From assembly GCA_028285545.1 (NCBI GenBank), contig JANQPA010000034.1:1-64000 (forward strand): a stretch of 64,000 nt of DNA, in the 5' to 3' direction. Made by a program: the position numbers and the translations under genes. The notes under the pieces are model-generated. The model saw nothing but the letters and a program-made list of their open reading frames with translations. It was not told the origin of the DNA and did not search any database. Shown here piece by piece: positions 26,918 to 36,242 of the stretch (the first letter of the stretch is position 1; each line of letters opens with the position of its first letter). Source of the DNA: Saprospiraceae bacterium. Its GTDB lineage: Bacteria; Bacteroidota; Bacteroidia; Chitinophagales; Saprospiraceae.

Positions 26918-28034
26918 GATTAAGTTTTTGTTTTTTATAAGCGGTAGGGGAGAGTCCAGTAAATTTTTTAAAGGCCAAATTAAAAGAGGTTTTGTTGTTA
27001 AATCCGACATCGTAAGCAATGTAGGTGATCTTTTCTTCCGATAATATTTTTCTTTTAGCCTCTTCAACCCGATAGGCATTGATAAACTCCGAAAAGTTTC
27101 CTTTAGAATGCTCATTTATGACTTGAGAAAGTTGATGGGGAGTAATCGATAATTGTTTTGCCAGGACAGGAAGCCGCAATTGATTATCTGTATAAGCTTT
27201 TGTTTCCTCAAGATACCGCTTGACATTTTGGAAAAGACTTTTACTTGCATTTTTTGTAAGGCTAGTGGATTTATATTTAGAATCATCGACCTGAATACCA
27301 TTCAATAGCTTGCTTTTACTTAAGCCAATATATCCAATACTGTAGATAAAAAAAGCGGTACCAAAAGCTATGATGTAATCTGTAGGCCGACTAGAAAGGC
27401 TAGTTGAAATAAAGATATAATTTATCACCACTAAAAAAACATAAAGAAGAAAAGCATAATAAATCTGACCAAGCCAATTTTTACCTTTTAAAAGCTCCAA
27501 TTGTTTTTTTAATTGATACTTTTTTAACAGTCTATAGGCAAAATAAGTATAAAGAATTTGTGAAAGAAGAGTCAGAATCGGAGCGATCAAGGCATTTATT
27601 ACTGAGTCAAACCAATTATAGATTAGGACAAGTTTGGCTTCACTTGTGCTCAAATAAAAAGGAAGTAAATAAAGGATATATAAAAAGCCTGGAAGGAGAT
27701 GAAATCCCCAATTTTGGAATCTTGACCTATTAGGCTCCATAGCCTCTTTCAAATATAAAAAAACGAGCGGCCCATAAAATAAGGGAAAGGACATGCTAAG
27801 CCCCAATAGATGGGGATAATCATAAAAATATTCAGACCAAAACCAGACATTATCAAATAGAGAAATGGAAAAAAACAGAATCAATGTTCCCAGTAATAAA
27901 TTTTTTCTGTCTGGACTTTTAGAAATATATAAAATAATGGACAAGAACAATCCTTGAGCAGCGGCTATCAGAAAAAGGATGTTCCACAAATCAAAATTTC
28001 CCATCGCGAAAATCTTCTTTTTAATCTTACCCAA
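26913..28034 (-). CDS. Membrane-anchored AraC-family regulator (7TM-AraC), second copy
   Basis: The 373-residue protein has about seven membrane helices in residues 14-240. The AraC DNA-binding domain occupies about 270-370 (LPVLAKQLSITPHQLSQVINEHSKGNFSEFI; ITYIAYDVGFNNKTSFNLAFKKFTGLSPTAYKK). The layout matches the regulator at 16397-17449. An internal Met at codon 11 (28004) would give MGNFDLWNILFLIAAAQG and fits the paralogue start better than 28034. Divergent from the thioredoxin-like gene, with about 95 bases between starts, so it may control that gene. Confidence 0.88.
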   Translation of the reverse strand: MGKIKKKIFAMGNFDLWNILFLIAAAQGLFLSIILYISKSPDRKNLLLGTLILFFSISLFDNVWFWSEYFYDYPHLLGLSMSFPLFYGPLVFLYLKEAMEPNRSRFQNWGFHLLPGFLYILYLLPFYLSTSEAKLVLIYNWFDSVINALIAPILTLLSQILYTYFAYRLLKKYQLKKQLELLKGKNWLGQIYYAFLLYVFLVVINYIFISTSLSSRPTDYIIAFGTAFFIYSIGYIGLSKSKLLNGIQVDDSKYKSTSLTKNASKSLFQNVKRYLEETKAYTDNQLRLPVLAKQLSITPHQLSQVINEHSKGNFSEFINAYRVEEAKRKILSEEKITYIAYDVGFNNKTSFNLAFKKFTGLSPTAYKKQKLNQ

Positions 28035-28128
28035 AGCTAATTGTAATAAAGGTAATTAATGGAAACATTTATAAAAATTACCCAAAGATCGGGGCAAGAA
28101 CTTCTTTTTTGTGATCAAAAAAAGATTT

Positions 28129-29283
28129 ATGAACAAATCACAATTCTTATTCCTACTCATTTTTTTTCTTTTCTGTAGTGAAAGTCAATTACAGGCTCAG
28201 GATCAAAAGGCCGTAGACATTTTGCAAAAGGCAAACATTGCTTTGGGGCAATTAAGTGAATTGAGTTATAATTATCAGTATGAAGGCTGGGGCAAACTCT
28301 ACGGACGTTTTGAAGGGAAGGTGAACATCTCAAAGGTAAATGGAATGCAGGTGCTCGTTCAATTAAATACCCTGAGGAAAAATAATTCAATCAAAAGGAA
28401 AGAAATTATTTATACCAATAATCGAGACTTAAAGCTGTTGGATTTGACGGATAAGGTTTATAAATATGGTACTTCCACTGGAGGAGGAGCTCATTTGATG
28501 TCATATGCCTGGTATGCAGTTTTCAGGGAATCTTTGATGCCCAATCCGTTTGCTCAGGCTATGCAGGATCAAAGTCTCAAATATGAAGGAACTAAGGAGG
28601 TGGCAGGTATATCCTGTCATGTGATTAGCACTCAAAGCCCCTATCAAGGAGATCGTGAATACTGGTTTTTGGGCCAGAAAAATTATCTGATTTATGGCCA
28701 GCGTAAAGAAAATAAGACACCCGGCATTGAAGGCGGCTTTTTGTTTAAAATGTCCAGTCTTGAAACAAATCCTTCCTTTTCGCAATCCGACTTTGAAATA
28801 GAGGTACCAGAAGGTGTAAAACAGATTAACGAAGATGAGCGTCCAATAGCAGTTGGAAAAAAAGCCCCTCCGTGGATTTTAAAAAATAGGGATGGAGGAA
28901 ATACCAAAAGCCAGGATTTGAAGGGTAAAGTGGTCGTTCTGGATTTCTGGGCCAGTTGGTGTAATCCTTGTTGGCAGATTATGCCGGTCATAAATGCACT
29001 CAAAAAAGATTATCCAAGGGAACAGGTAGAAATCATCGGAGTGAATGTTTGGGAAAACCCTAAACTTGACTTAAATAAATATCTCAAAGAAAAAAATCTG
29101 AATGATTATCAGATAATGGTCGATGAAGAAGCCATAGCCGCTAAGAGTTTTAAAATAGCTTATCTGCCCCTGGTGGTAGTTATTGACCAAAAAGGAATTA
29201 TCCAATTTTTATACAATGGTAGAGAAGCTGATCTGAACACTAAAATCAGACTAGCGATTGATAATGCCTTGAAAGGCAACTAA
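28129..29283 (+). CDS. Periplasmic thioredoxin-like (TlpA/ResA) protein with N-terminal lipoprotein-sorting-like domain
   Basis: The 384-residue product has a signal peptide ending QLQAQ. An N-terminal beta-rich region (about 25-230) resembles LolA/DUF2092-type sorting domains (DREYWFLGQKNYLIYG). The C-terminal thioredoxin fold (about 245-384) has WASWCNPC as redox site and YLPLVVVID as the cis-proline loop. Such fusions occur in Bacteroidota and probably reduce or exchange disulfides of envelope proteins. The ATG at 28129 is preferred to the GTG at 28111. A strong terminator follows. Confidence 0.85.
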   Translation: MNKSQFLFLLIFFLFCSESQLQAQDQKAVDILQKANIALGQLSELSYNYQYEGWGKLYGRFEGKVNISKVNGMQVLVQLNTLRKNNSIKRKEIIYTNNRDLKLLDLTDKVYKYGTSTGGGAHLMSYAWYAVFRESLMPNPFAQAMQDQSLKYEGTKEVAGISCHVISTQSPYQGDREYWFLGQKNYLIYGQRKENKTPGIEGGFLFKMSSLETNPSFSQSDFEIEVPEGVKQINEDERPIAVGKKAPPWILKNRDGGNTKSQDLKGKVVVLDFWASWCNPCWQIMPVINALKKDYPREQVEIIGVNVWENPKLDLNKYLKEKNLNDYQIMVDEEAIAAKSFKIAYLPLVVVIDQKGIIQFLYNGREADLNTKIRLAIDNALKGN

Positions 29284-29296
29284 TGTGCTTTTTTCT

Positions 29297-29384
29297 AGCC
29301 GCTGAGGAACGCTAACCTAACTGATTTTAAGGAAGATTTCATTTGTTACTACAGCTTAATCAGTGTTCATCAGCGGCTTTTTTT
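29297..29384 (+). terminator. Terminator after the thioredoxin-like gene
   Basis: AGCCGCTGA at 29297-29305 pairs with TCAGCGGCT at 29370-29378, followed by seven Ts to 29384. The arms extend further with imperfect pairing of the internal segment. It separates two convergent genes. Confidence 0.8.
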
Positions 29385-29406
29385 GGTATTTAATAATAAA
29401 CAAACC

Positions 29407-31077
29407 CTATTGCTTTAATCGCTGAATTTGATTTTTTGCATTTTCGGATGCACGACTTTTCGGAAATTGAGATACTATCATCTGATAATATTTTAGTGCC
29501 AGGTCTTGCTTTCCAAAATCAAGATATGCTTCCGCCAGGCTGTCATATCCATTGGCATAGTCAGGGTTAATTTGAATGTTGAGTTTAAATATTTCAAGGG
29601 CCATTTCCTCTTTTCCTTCTGATTTTAACCTATATCCAGTTCTATTGAGCATACTGGATGTGTTTACATATCGATGTTGGGTTTTTTTTGCAAAAGATTC
29701 TATTGCCAGCTTTGCTGCTTGAATATTATTGGATTGCAAAAAAGATTTTATTTGATCTTCCAGTGGTGATTGTTCTTGAAAAGAGGCAATGGCCTGTAAT
29801 ACCGGATCTTCATTATTGGTATAATGATCAAAGTCTAAAGGAACATACAAATAAGGAAAAGAAGCCTCTCTTTGATCAAAAGGAGTACTGTTTTGCCAAT
29901 ATACAGAAGAAGCGGAAATCCGCAGCTGACTGTTAGGGAGGCGAAAACTTCTGGCATCCCCAAAATGATTGGGGCGCCCTCCTGTTGGTTCACCTATTAA
30001 TAGAGCATTAGTGTATTTTTCTAACTCCAAAACCAGGTGAGAGGCTGCAGAAAAGGTAAAGCGACTGGTAATGACAAATAATTTTCCAAATCGGTTTAGT
30101 CTGTCGTGTTTGATTATTTTTAAAATTAAGTCTTTATTTAACATATTATTACCCCCTCCATTATGACGCAGATCCAATACCAGTTTTTCTGCCTGCACCT
30201 TATCCAAGTCTCTAAATAAGCGATCGTATAATTGCGAAAGCCCTTCATTATCATTATTTGCAATGGCATCATAGTGGACATACATCATTTTATTATCTGG
30301 CAAGTATTCATACCATACCCAATCAGGCCGTTGTTGCAAATAAAGAGGTGTTTGCAAGGTATCCCTTGCGAAAAGTAGGGGCTCGGATTTAAAAATGTTT
30401 CTACGGTATTCCGTTGACCAGAAGAGGTCCTTCCAAATTGTTTGGATTGCTTTAACGGGCTTAGGATTAAATATTTTTATTCCTTGCCTTGTTTTTACCC
30501 GAATGTTTGGCCGTGAGGATGTTTCAATTATTTTTAAAGCCACAAGCACTTCTGGGATGGAAGCATAAATTGGGAGGGTGGCTTTGACTTGCCATTTGTT
30601 GTCCTGGGGAATGAGTGGGGTTATTTTCTTGATAATAGTATCCGTATGTACTCCATTTATGTGGGTAATTCTGGCTCCCACATACTCCTGGTGTTTCTTT
30701 TCCGCTCCGATAATATACCATCCGTCATTAAATATAAATGATTGGAAAGGGTAAAAACTAAATTTATTTTTTGCATTCGGTATTAACCACAACCGGGTAT
30801 GGCCATCCTTAACTGAAGAAACAATTTTCGCAAGTCGAATGATAATTTCTTCTTTGGACAAACGTTTGAGGTCTTGTTTGAGTACTTGAATTTCTTGATG
30901 AAAATTATCAGCCGTAAGGGTATGAAATAAATCAGTATGAGTTTCTAACAAGTGTTTTTCTAAATAATTGATGTCCTCTTTCCAATGTTCTGAATGGAGT
31001 ACAGTCTGACAAGAAAGAAATGGCAAGGCAATTATAGATGCCACAATCATGCATAGAAATAGTAGGTGATTTTTCAT
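29407..31077 (-). CDS. S41-family peptidase with C-terminal TPR, probable lipoprotein
   Basis: The 556-residue product begins with a lipoprotein-like signal (hydrophobic stretch ending FLSC near residue 23). The S41 (C-terminal processing peptidase) core contains LVLDLRHNGGGNNML and the presumed nucleophile in TSRFTFSAASHLV, followed by LIGEPTGGRPN. A TPR-like tail covers about 470-556 (YRLKSEGKEEMALEIFKLNI, LAEAYLDFGKQDLALKYYQMI). Related secreted S41 proteins act in the periplasm or on the outer surface; the substrate is unknown. Confidence 0.85.
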   Translation of the reverse strand: MKNHLLFLCMIVASIIALPFLSCQTVLHSEHWKEDINYLEKHLLETHTDLFHTLTADNFHQEIQVLKQDLKRLSKEEIIIRLAKIVSSVKDGHTRLWLIPNAKNKFSFYPFQSFIFNDGWYIIGAEKKHQEYVGARITHINGVHTDTIIKKITPLIPQDNKWQVKATLPIYASIPEVLVALKIIETSSRPNIRVKTRQGIKIFNPKPVKAIQTIWKDLFWSTEYRRNIFKSEPLLFARDTLQTPLYLQQRPDWVWYEYLPDNKMMYVHYDAIANNDNEGLSQLYDRLFRDLDKVQAEKLVLDLRHNGGGNNMLNKDLILKIIKHDRLNRFGKLFVITSRFTFSAASHLVLELEKYTNALLIGEPTGGRPNHFGDARSFRLPNSQLRISASSVYWQNSTPFDQREASFPYLYVPLDFDHYTNNEDPVLQAIASFQEQSPLEDQIKSFLQSNNIQAAKLAIESFAKKTQHRYVNTSSMLNRTGYRLKSEGKEEMALEIFKLNIQINPDYANGYDSLAEAYLDFGKQDLALKYYQMIVSQFPKSRASENAKNQIQRLKQ

Positions 31078-31272
31078 AAAATAAAAATGAGTGTAGTTAA
31101 AAACTAATTTTGATAATATAATTCCTAATTGTATATAATATGACTTGACTGAGTTTTAAAAGTTGCAGAGAAGAACAGGTTTTGATTTTTTTCTTTTTCA
31201 AATTGTAACCTTTCCTTCTCTTCTTTGGTCATTAAAAGGATCACCCTATTTCTAAGTAATATTCACCTTCAC

Positions 31273-33630
31273 ATGATTAAGCACTACATCTTAATAGCCC
31301 TAAGACATCTAGCATGGAATAAAATGTATTCTGGAATTAACTTGATAGGCTTTTCAATTGGAATGGCTTGTTTTATTTTGATTAGTTTATTTGTTTGGGA
31401 TGAAAGCCAGTATGATAATTTTCACGAAAAAGCAGATAGAATATATAGAATCACTCCTCCTAATTACGCTCGTACAGCTCCTAAACTGGCTGCTGCTTTA
31501 AAAGAACAAATTCCTGAAATAGAAGAATCTATATTTCTCAAAGGGGGTAGTGGTGTAATGCGGTATGAAAACAAACAATTTTTTGAGCAGGAAATCCTTT
31601 TTGTAAATCCTGAGATTTTGGATGTGTTCACCTTCAATTTCAAGCAGGGGGACCCACAGACTGCTTTGGACGCTCCCAATGCAATTGTACTTACAGAAAC
31701 AATGGCTGAAAAGTATTTTGGCACAAGGGAGGCTCTTGGAAAGAATCTTTATTATATGGACACCCTTTTATTAAATGTAAGCGGTGTAATTGAGGACTGG
31801 CCTTCTCAATCTCATATAAAAAATGAAGGCTGGATTTCCTTTGAAACTTATAAGCGAGCATTTAACCCCAATATAGATACCTGGAGCAATAACATCTATT
31901 ATACCTATGCCTTGTTAAAAGAACAGGTCAAGCCCGAAGTATTTGATCAAAAACTGCAGCAATTTACAGCCAGCACGCTTAATGTTTTAGCCAACAGAGA
32001 AGATTACAAATTGGTTGCTCAGAATCTTCGAGATATCCATTTACAATCAGATAAGTCGATGGAGCTGGAAGTGAATGGGAGCCTTTCTCAGATTTATATC
32101 TTCTCCTCAGTGGCCTTTTTTATTTTGCTTATAGCTGGTATTAATTATGTAAATCTATCTACAGCAAGATCGAGCCGCTTTGCTAAGGAAATAGGAGTCC
32201 GAAAAACCATGGGAGCACAATTTAAGCAACTGCTTTCTCAATTTTTGGGTGAATCGGTCATTCTGAGCTTGATATCATTGATTATAGCAATTCTTATGGT
32301 AATTATTAGTTTGCCTGCCTTTAATCAATTGGCCGAAAAGAATTTCCAATGGATTATGTTTATGGATTGGTCTGTAGTAAGCATATTACTTGGATTCGCA
32401 ATTCTGGTAGGCCTTCTTGGAGGTGGATATCCTGCGCTGGTACTTTCTTCATTTAAACCTTATGAGGTACTTAAGGGAAAACTGAAAAAGGGAGGTAGTC
32501 AAAAACTAGGATTAAGGAATGGTCTTGTTGTACTACAGTTTGCCATCTCACTCATATTATTGGTAGGCACATTGGTGGTTTTTCAACAGATTAAGTTTAT
32601 GAAAAATCAATCCCTGGGTTATGATAAAGAACAGATTATGATTGTGCCTTATTATTGGGATACGGAGGTGACCAATAAGTTTGACCTGATAAAGAAAGAA
32701 CTAGAAGCCAATCCCGGAATAGAGAAAGTTACTGCTTCAGGGGATATACCAGGAAGAATGGCCACAGGCATGGGGTATTGGGTTGAAGGAATGGAGCAGG
32801 ATGAGTGGGAAGGCATCAATGCCTTATATGTTCATGATGATTTTATACAAACCTATGGCATGGAAATGGTTTCAGGCCGTGCCTTTGATCCAGACATCCA
32901 AACAGATGCTGACGAAGGATTTATCATTAACGAAAGTGCTGCATTATCAATTGGCTGGACTCCTGAGGAGGCTATTGGAAAACGATTTGATGTTCATAAA
33001 AGAGGTAGAATTTTAGGTGTGATCAAAGATTTTCACTTCAATTCCCTTCATCAGGAGATTGAACCATTAGTAATTGGTGTACGACCTTCGTGGAGTGGCT
33101 ATTTATCAATTCGGGCGAATACTGCCGATCTTTCGGGAATAATAAAGGATACAGAAAGCAAATGGACCAGCCTTTTTCCTAATCGTCCTTTTGAATATAC
33201 TTTTTTGGACGAAGATTTTCAACGTCATTACTTGGCTGAAACTAAATTAAGTAAAATAGCTTCCGTATTTGCATTTTTGGCCATCATGATTGCTTGTATA
33301 GGACTGTTTGGACTGGCTACTTTTACATGTGCTCAACGCAAAAAAGAAATTGCAGTAAGAAAAGTTCTGGGTGCTCAGTTGACGGATATCGTTAGAATGT
33401 TAAGCGGAGTATTTGTAAGACCTATCCTAATGGCCTTTATTATTGCAATTCCAGTAGGTTATTATTTATTGGGAAGCTGGTTGGGGGATTTTGCCTATCA
33501 AATTAATATTCAATGGTGGTGGTTCGCCATTTGCGGTTTAATACTCACCAGCATAGCGGCCTTTTCAGTTAGCATTCAATCTTTTAAAGCAGCGATTGAT
33601 AATCCTGTTAAAGCATTGAAGAATGAATAA
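31273..33630 (+). CDS. MacB-type ABC transporter permease (FtsX-like)
   Basis: The 785-residue protein has the two-half layout of Bacteroidota MacB/FtsX-like permeases. An N-terminal helix (NLIGFSIGMACFILISLFVWDE) is followed by a periplasmic MacB_PCD domain, three helices (about 265-400, with STARSSRFAKEIGVRKTMGA), a second half starting near LRNGLVVLQFAIS, and final FtsX helices (FTCAQRKKEIAVRKVLGAQL). It probably forms a mechanotransmission complex with an ATPase not encoded in the window. The ATG at 31273 gives MIKHYILIALRHL, the usual start; the ATG at 31225 adds 16 unlikely residues. Confidence 0.92.
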   Translation: MIKHYILIALRHLAWNKMYSGINLIGFSIGMACFILISLFVWDESQYDNFHEKADRIYRITPPNYARTAPKLAAALKEQIPEIEESIFLKGGSGVMRYENKQFFEQEILFVNPEILDVFTFNFKQGDPQTALDAPNAIVLTETMAEKYFGTREALGKNLYYMDTLLLNVSGVIEDWPSQSHIKNEGWISFETYKRAFNPNIDTWSNNIYYTYALLKEQVKPEVFDQKLQQFTASTLNVLANREDYKLVAQNLRDIHLQSDKSMELEVNGSLSQIYIFSSVAFFILLIAGINYVNLSTARSSRFAKEIGVRKTMGAQFKQLLSQFLGESVILSLISLIIAILMVIISLPAFNQLAEKNFQWIMFMDWSVVSILLGFAILVGLLGGGYPALVLSSFKPYEVLKGKLKKGGSQKLGLRNGLVVLQFAISLILLVGTLVVFQQIKFMKNQSLGYDKEQIMIVPYYWDTEVTNKFDLIKKELEANPGIEKVTASGDIPGRMATGMGYWVEGMEQDEWEGINALYVHDDFIQTYGMEMVSGRAFDPDIQTDADEGFIINESAALSIGWTPEEAIGKRFDVHKRGRILGVIKDFHFNSLHQEIEPLVIGVRPSWSGYLSIRANTADLSGIIKDTESKWTSLFPNRPFEYTFLDEDFQRHYLAETKLSKIASVFAFLAIMIACIGLFGLATFTCAQRKKEIAVRKVLGAQLTDIVRMLSGVFVRPILMAFIIAIPVGYYLLGSWLGDFAYQINIQWWWFAICGLILTSIAAFSVSIQSFKAAIDNPVKALKNE

Positions 33631-33703
33631 CCCTTAATTGACAGTAAGAAGTTTGATATCCTATTGCTCGCTCAATGCTTTATTTGTTTAAAATGGGAAC
33701 TAA

Positions 33704-33775
33704 GTAGAAGCAAATAGAAATAAATGGAAACAGATTGCCTCTAACTGTTTCTATTTATTTCCATATACCTCTTCA
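33704..33775. repeat. Heptamer-like inverted repeat between convergent genes
   Basis: A left arm including AAATAGAAATAAATGGAAAC (about 33713-33732) faces CTGTTTCTATTTATTTCCAT (about 33744-33763), giving a long AT-rich hairpin. It lies between the MacB-like permease and the amidohydrolase and may terminate both. Confidence 0.65.
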
Positions 33776-33791
33776 TATGTAAATTTCGAAC

Positions 33792-35348
33792 CTAATTTTT
33801 GGAAGATTCCTTTTTTAAAATAACCCCATTCTTTATTCCTGTAAATTCTCCTTTATCAATAGCTAATTTACCGTTTACCAGAACATAGTGAAAGCCGGTT
33901 GAAAGCTGGTGCGGCTCAGGGAAGGTTGCTCGTGCTTTTATTTCTTCGGGTTTAAAAATAAGGATGTCCGCTTTTTTGCCAGGTGATAAATCGCCACGAT
34001 CAGAAAGTCCATAAATCCTGGCTGGTTTGGTACTCATTTTATAAGTTGCCTCCTCTAATGAAAGAAGTTGATCTCCGATTACCATTTTTTCAATGATTTT
34101 TGCAAAACTGCCATAACCTCTGGGGTGGTTCATGGTTGGACTTCCATCGGAGCAAATCATTACCAGTGTGTCCTGGATTAGTCGATCTTGTAATGCCTCA
34201 TCCATTACGAAATAGGCTCCTGAGGCACCTCTGGGGCCAATTTCCAATAATTCTTCTTCAAAAGGTTTATTACTTTCCTCGCTAATCTGAGCTAGGGTTT
34301 TCCCTTTGTAAGGCTCGGTTCCTAGTAAGGTAGACTCAGGGCCATTTCTTGAAATAACTTTTTTGCGAAGATACTCAAGCAATTCATTGCGTCTTTCTTT
34401 TTTTACGGATTCATAATTGTTAGGCCCTTTAGCCCAATCCGGGAAAACAATACCTATTCCGGTGTAGCTTGCAGTATAGGGGTAAACATCAGCAGAAACC
34501 TCAAATTTGCTTGGGCTTTTGTATAATAAATCTAGTAGTTGCTCAGCTCTATCACGCCCTTTTCCATAAACGGACTTCATGTGTGAAACATTAACCCTGC
34601 AATATTCTGCCTGTGCCAACAATTCTTTTATGGAAGATTCAACCACAGGATCATCTTCATTCCTAATGTGACTGGTGATCAGACCATTATATTTCCCTAC
34701 AGTTTGTGCTAAGTGATTTAATTCATCAAGGCGGGCAAAAGATCCTGGATTATATTCCAGGCCTGTACTCATTCCGAAACAGCCTTCCAATAATGACTGT
34801 TCAAGGATGGCTGTCATCTTCTGCAGCCCCTCTTTAGAGGGAATGCTATCATAATTTACACCAGATATTTGACGCAAGCTGCTATGACCAACAAATATAC
34901 CTATGTTGGGGCCGGGCTTTGCTGCGGCTGCCTTTTCCATCCATTTTGCCAGGTTATCGTTTGTAGGACTGAAACCATCTTGTCCAAGGAAGATACTGGT
35001 GACTCCCATGGCTAAGAAGTTTTGAAATTCAGGAGTATTGATTGGATTTCCATGTGCATGAGGATCGATAAAACCAGGACTAATATAATATCCCTTTGCA
35101 TCTATGATTCTATCTGCGCTTATAAGAGTAGAATCTACCCATCCTATATAGGAAATAGTATCACTGGAGATTAGGATATTGCTTATTTGAGGTTCTTTAT
35201 CTAATCCCTCATATACGAGTCCATTTTTTATCCAAATATCAAAGGAAGAATCATTATTTGATAAAAAAGATTGGAATGCTTGATCGGCATTTGACTCTTG
35301 ACAAGAATATATCAATAAGCTCAAACATAAAATGATAAAAAGGCGCAT
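33792..35348 (-). CDS. D-aminoacylase-like amidohydrolase, lipoprotein
   Basis: The 518-residue product has a lipoprotein signal (LIYSC near residue 16). The amidohydrolase barrel has a metal-binding PGFIDPHAHG motif near residue 100, SHIRNEDD near 230, NVSHMK near 255, SADVYPY near 285 and MICSDGSPTMNHPRGYGSF near 400. The YPY...CSDG...HPR series is characteristic of N-acyl-D-amino-acid deacylases. It ends with the usual composite beta domain (GKKADILIF...VLVNGKLAI). It probably hydrolyses N-acyl-D-amino acids in the envelope; the exact substrate is unknown. Confidence 0.87.
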   Translation of the reverse strand: MRLFIILCLSLLIYSCQESNADQAFQSFLSNNDSSFDIWIKNGLVYEGLDKEPQISNILISSDTISYIGWVDSTLISADRIIDAKGYYISPGFIDPHAHGNPINTPEFQNFLAMGVTSIFLGQDGFSPTNDNLAKWMEKAAAAKPGPNIGIFVGHSSLRQISGVNYDSIPSKEGLQKMTAILEQSLLEGCFGMSTGLEYNPGSFARLDELNHLAQTVGKYNGLITSHIRNEDDPVVESSIKELLAQAEYCRVNVSHMKSVYGKGRDRAEQLLDLLYKSPSKFEVSADVYPYTASYTGIGIVFPDWAKGPNNYESVKKERRNELLEYLRKKVISRNGPESTLLGTEPYKGKTLAQISEESNKPFEEELLEIGPRGASGAYFVMDEALQDRLIQDTLVMICSDGSPTMNHPRGYGSFAKIIEKMVIGDQLLSLEEATYKMSTKPARIYGLSDRGDLSPGKKADILIFKPEEIKARATFPEPHQLSTGFHYVLVNGKLAIDKGEFTGIKNGVILKKESSKN

Positions 35349-35686
35349 AAGAATATCAATTTAGGCTCAAATACATATTAATTGGAAGTAGCAAGAAAAA
35401 GGTAAAAAGACTTTTTGGAATTGGATTATTTTAAGGAAAGAAATCTAGTTTCTGGATAAAATTTTCCGGCAGGGAATAATGAATGAGTCGAAATGAAGGA
35501 ATACTAACAAAGAAATACGTTATAAGATCGACACCTTGATTGACAGGAATAATCAAGGAAATGAAGGTGTTCTGATCTTGAAATGAGTTGATAAAAGGCT
35601 CATTCCAAGAAACGGAGTAGTTTTAACAAGCAGGAATGTTCTCTTAGGATGCAACCAAGCATTCCTGCTTATTAAACTATAAATGA
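35349..35686. other. Intergenic region with two hairpins
   Basis: No gene is seen. AAGATC at 35524-35529 and ACACCTTGATT at 35531-35541 face an internal AATCAAGG and an outer AAGGTGT...GATCTT (to 35579), giving two mutually exclusive stems. A second hairpin lies at 35628-35670. Confidence 0.55.
35628..35670 (-). terminator. Probable terminator of the DUF3276 gene
   Basis: AAGCAGGAATG at 35628-35638 pairs perfectly with 35660-35670. On the minus strand the stem is followed by GTTAAAAC, a weak T run. It lies 17 bases past the stop codon of the minus-strand gene. Confidence 0.6.
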
Positions 35687-36115
35687 CTACCAGGACATAT
35701 CGTCCTCGGTCTTAATCTCACTTTCTTCATCAACATTTGTAGTCTCTGTGGCCTCGGTAGTGTCATCAGCTTCCGCAGTTTCAGCGGCTTTCTGCTCGTT
35801 CAATCTGTTGGCTTCATACTCTTCATGACGACGAGTATATTCATCATAATCATACTCTGGCATCAACTCTGTTTTCACATGATCGATAACCTCTTCCAAT
35901 CCAGCAAGGAAACGGTTGAAGTCTTCTTTGTACAGAAAGATTTTATGGCGTTCATATCCATCTCCATTAAACTTCTTGGTACTTTCTGTAAGTGTTAAAT
36001 AATAATCGTTCCCTTTTGTTCTGCGCACATCAAAAAAATAGGTTCTTCTTTTCCCTGCACGAACCTTAATGGAATGCACACTCTCAAATCTTCTTTGGTT
36101 TCTCTCGTTATCCAC
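35687..36115 (-). CDS. PUR-family DUF3276 nucleic-acid-binding protein
   Basis: The 142-residue protein carries one PUR repeat at about 8-90 (SIKVRAGKRRTYFFDVRRTKGNDYYLTLTES, HKIFLYKEDFNRFLAGLEEVI). The C-terminus is long, acidic and threonine-rich (about 105-142) and probably disordered. DUF3276 proteins are conserved through Bacteroidota; structures show a PUR-alpha-like dimer that binds single-stranded nucleic acid. The biological target is not known. Confidence 0.9.
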   Translation of the reverse strand: MDNERNQRRFESVHSIKVRAGKRRTYFFDVRRTKGNDYYLTLTESTKKFNGDGYERHKIFLYKEDFNRFLAGLEEVIDHVKTELMPEYDYDEYTRRHEEYEANRLNEQKAAETAEADDTTEATETTNVDEESEIKTEDDMSW

Positions 36116-36242
36116 TTCTTGAAGAATTTTGTTAAATAAATTTCAACGTAACTAACACAAAAGTAATTATTTGCGGATAAATTCAAAAAAGAAGCGGAAA
36201 AACATTGGAATTGAATCAGGTATCATTGGGTTTTCCTGCCCT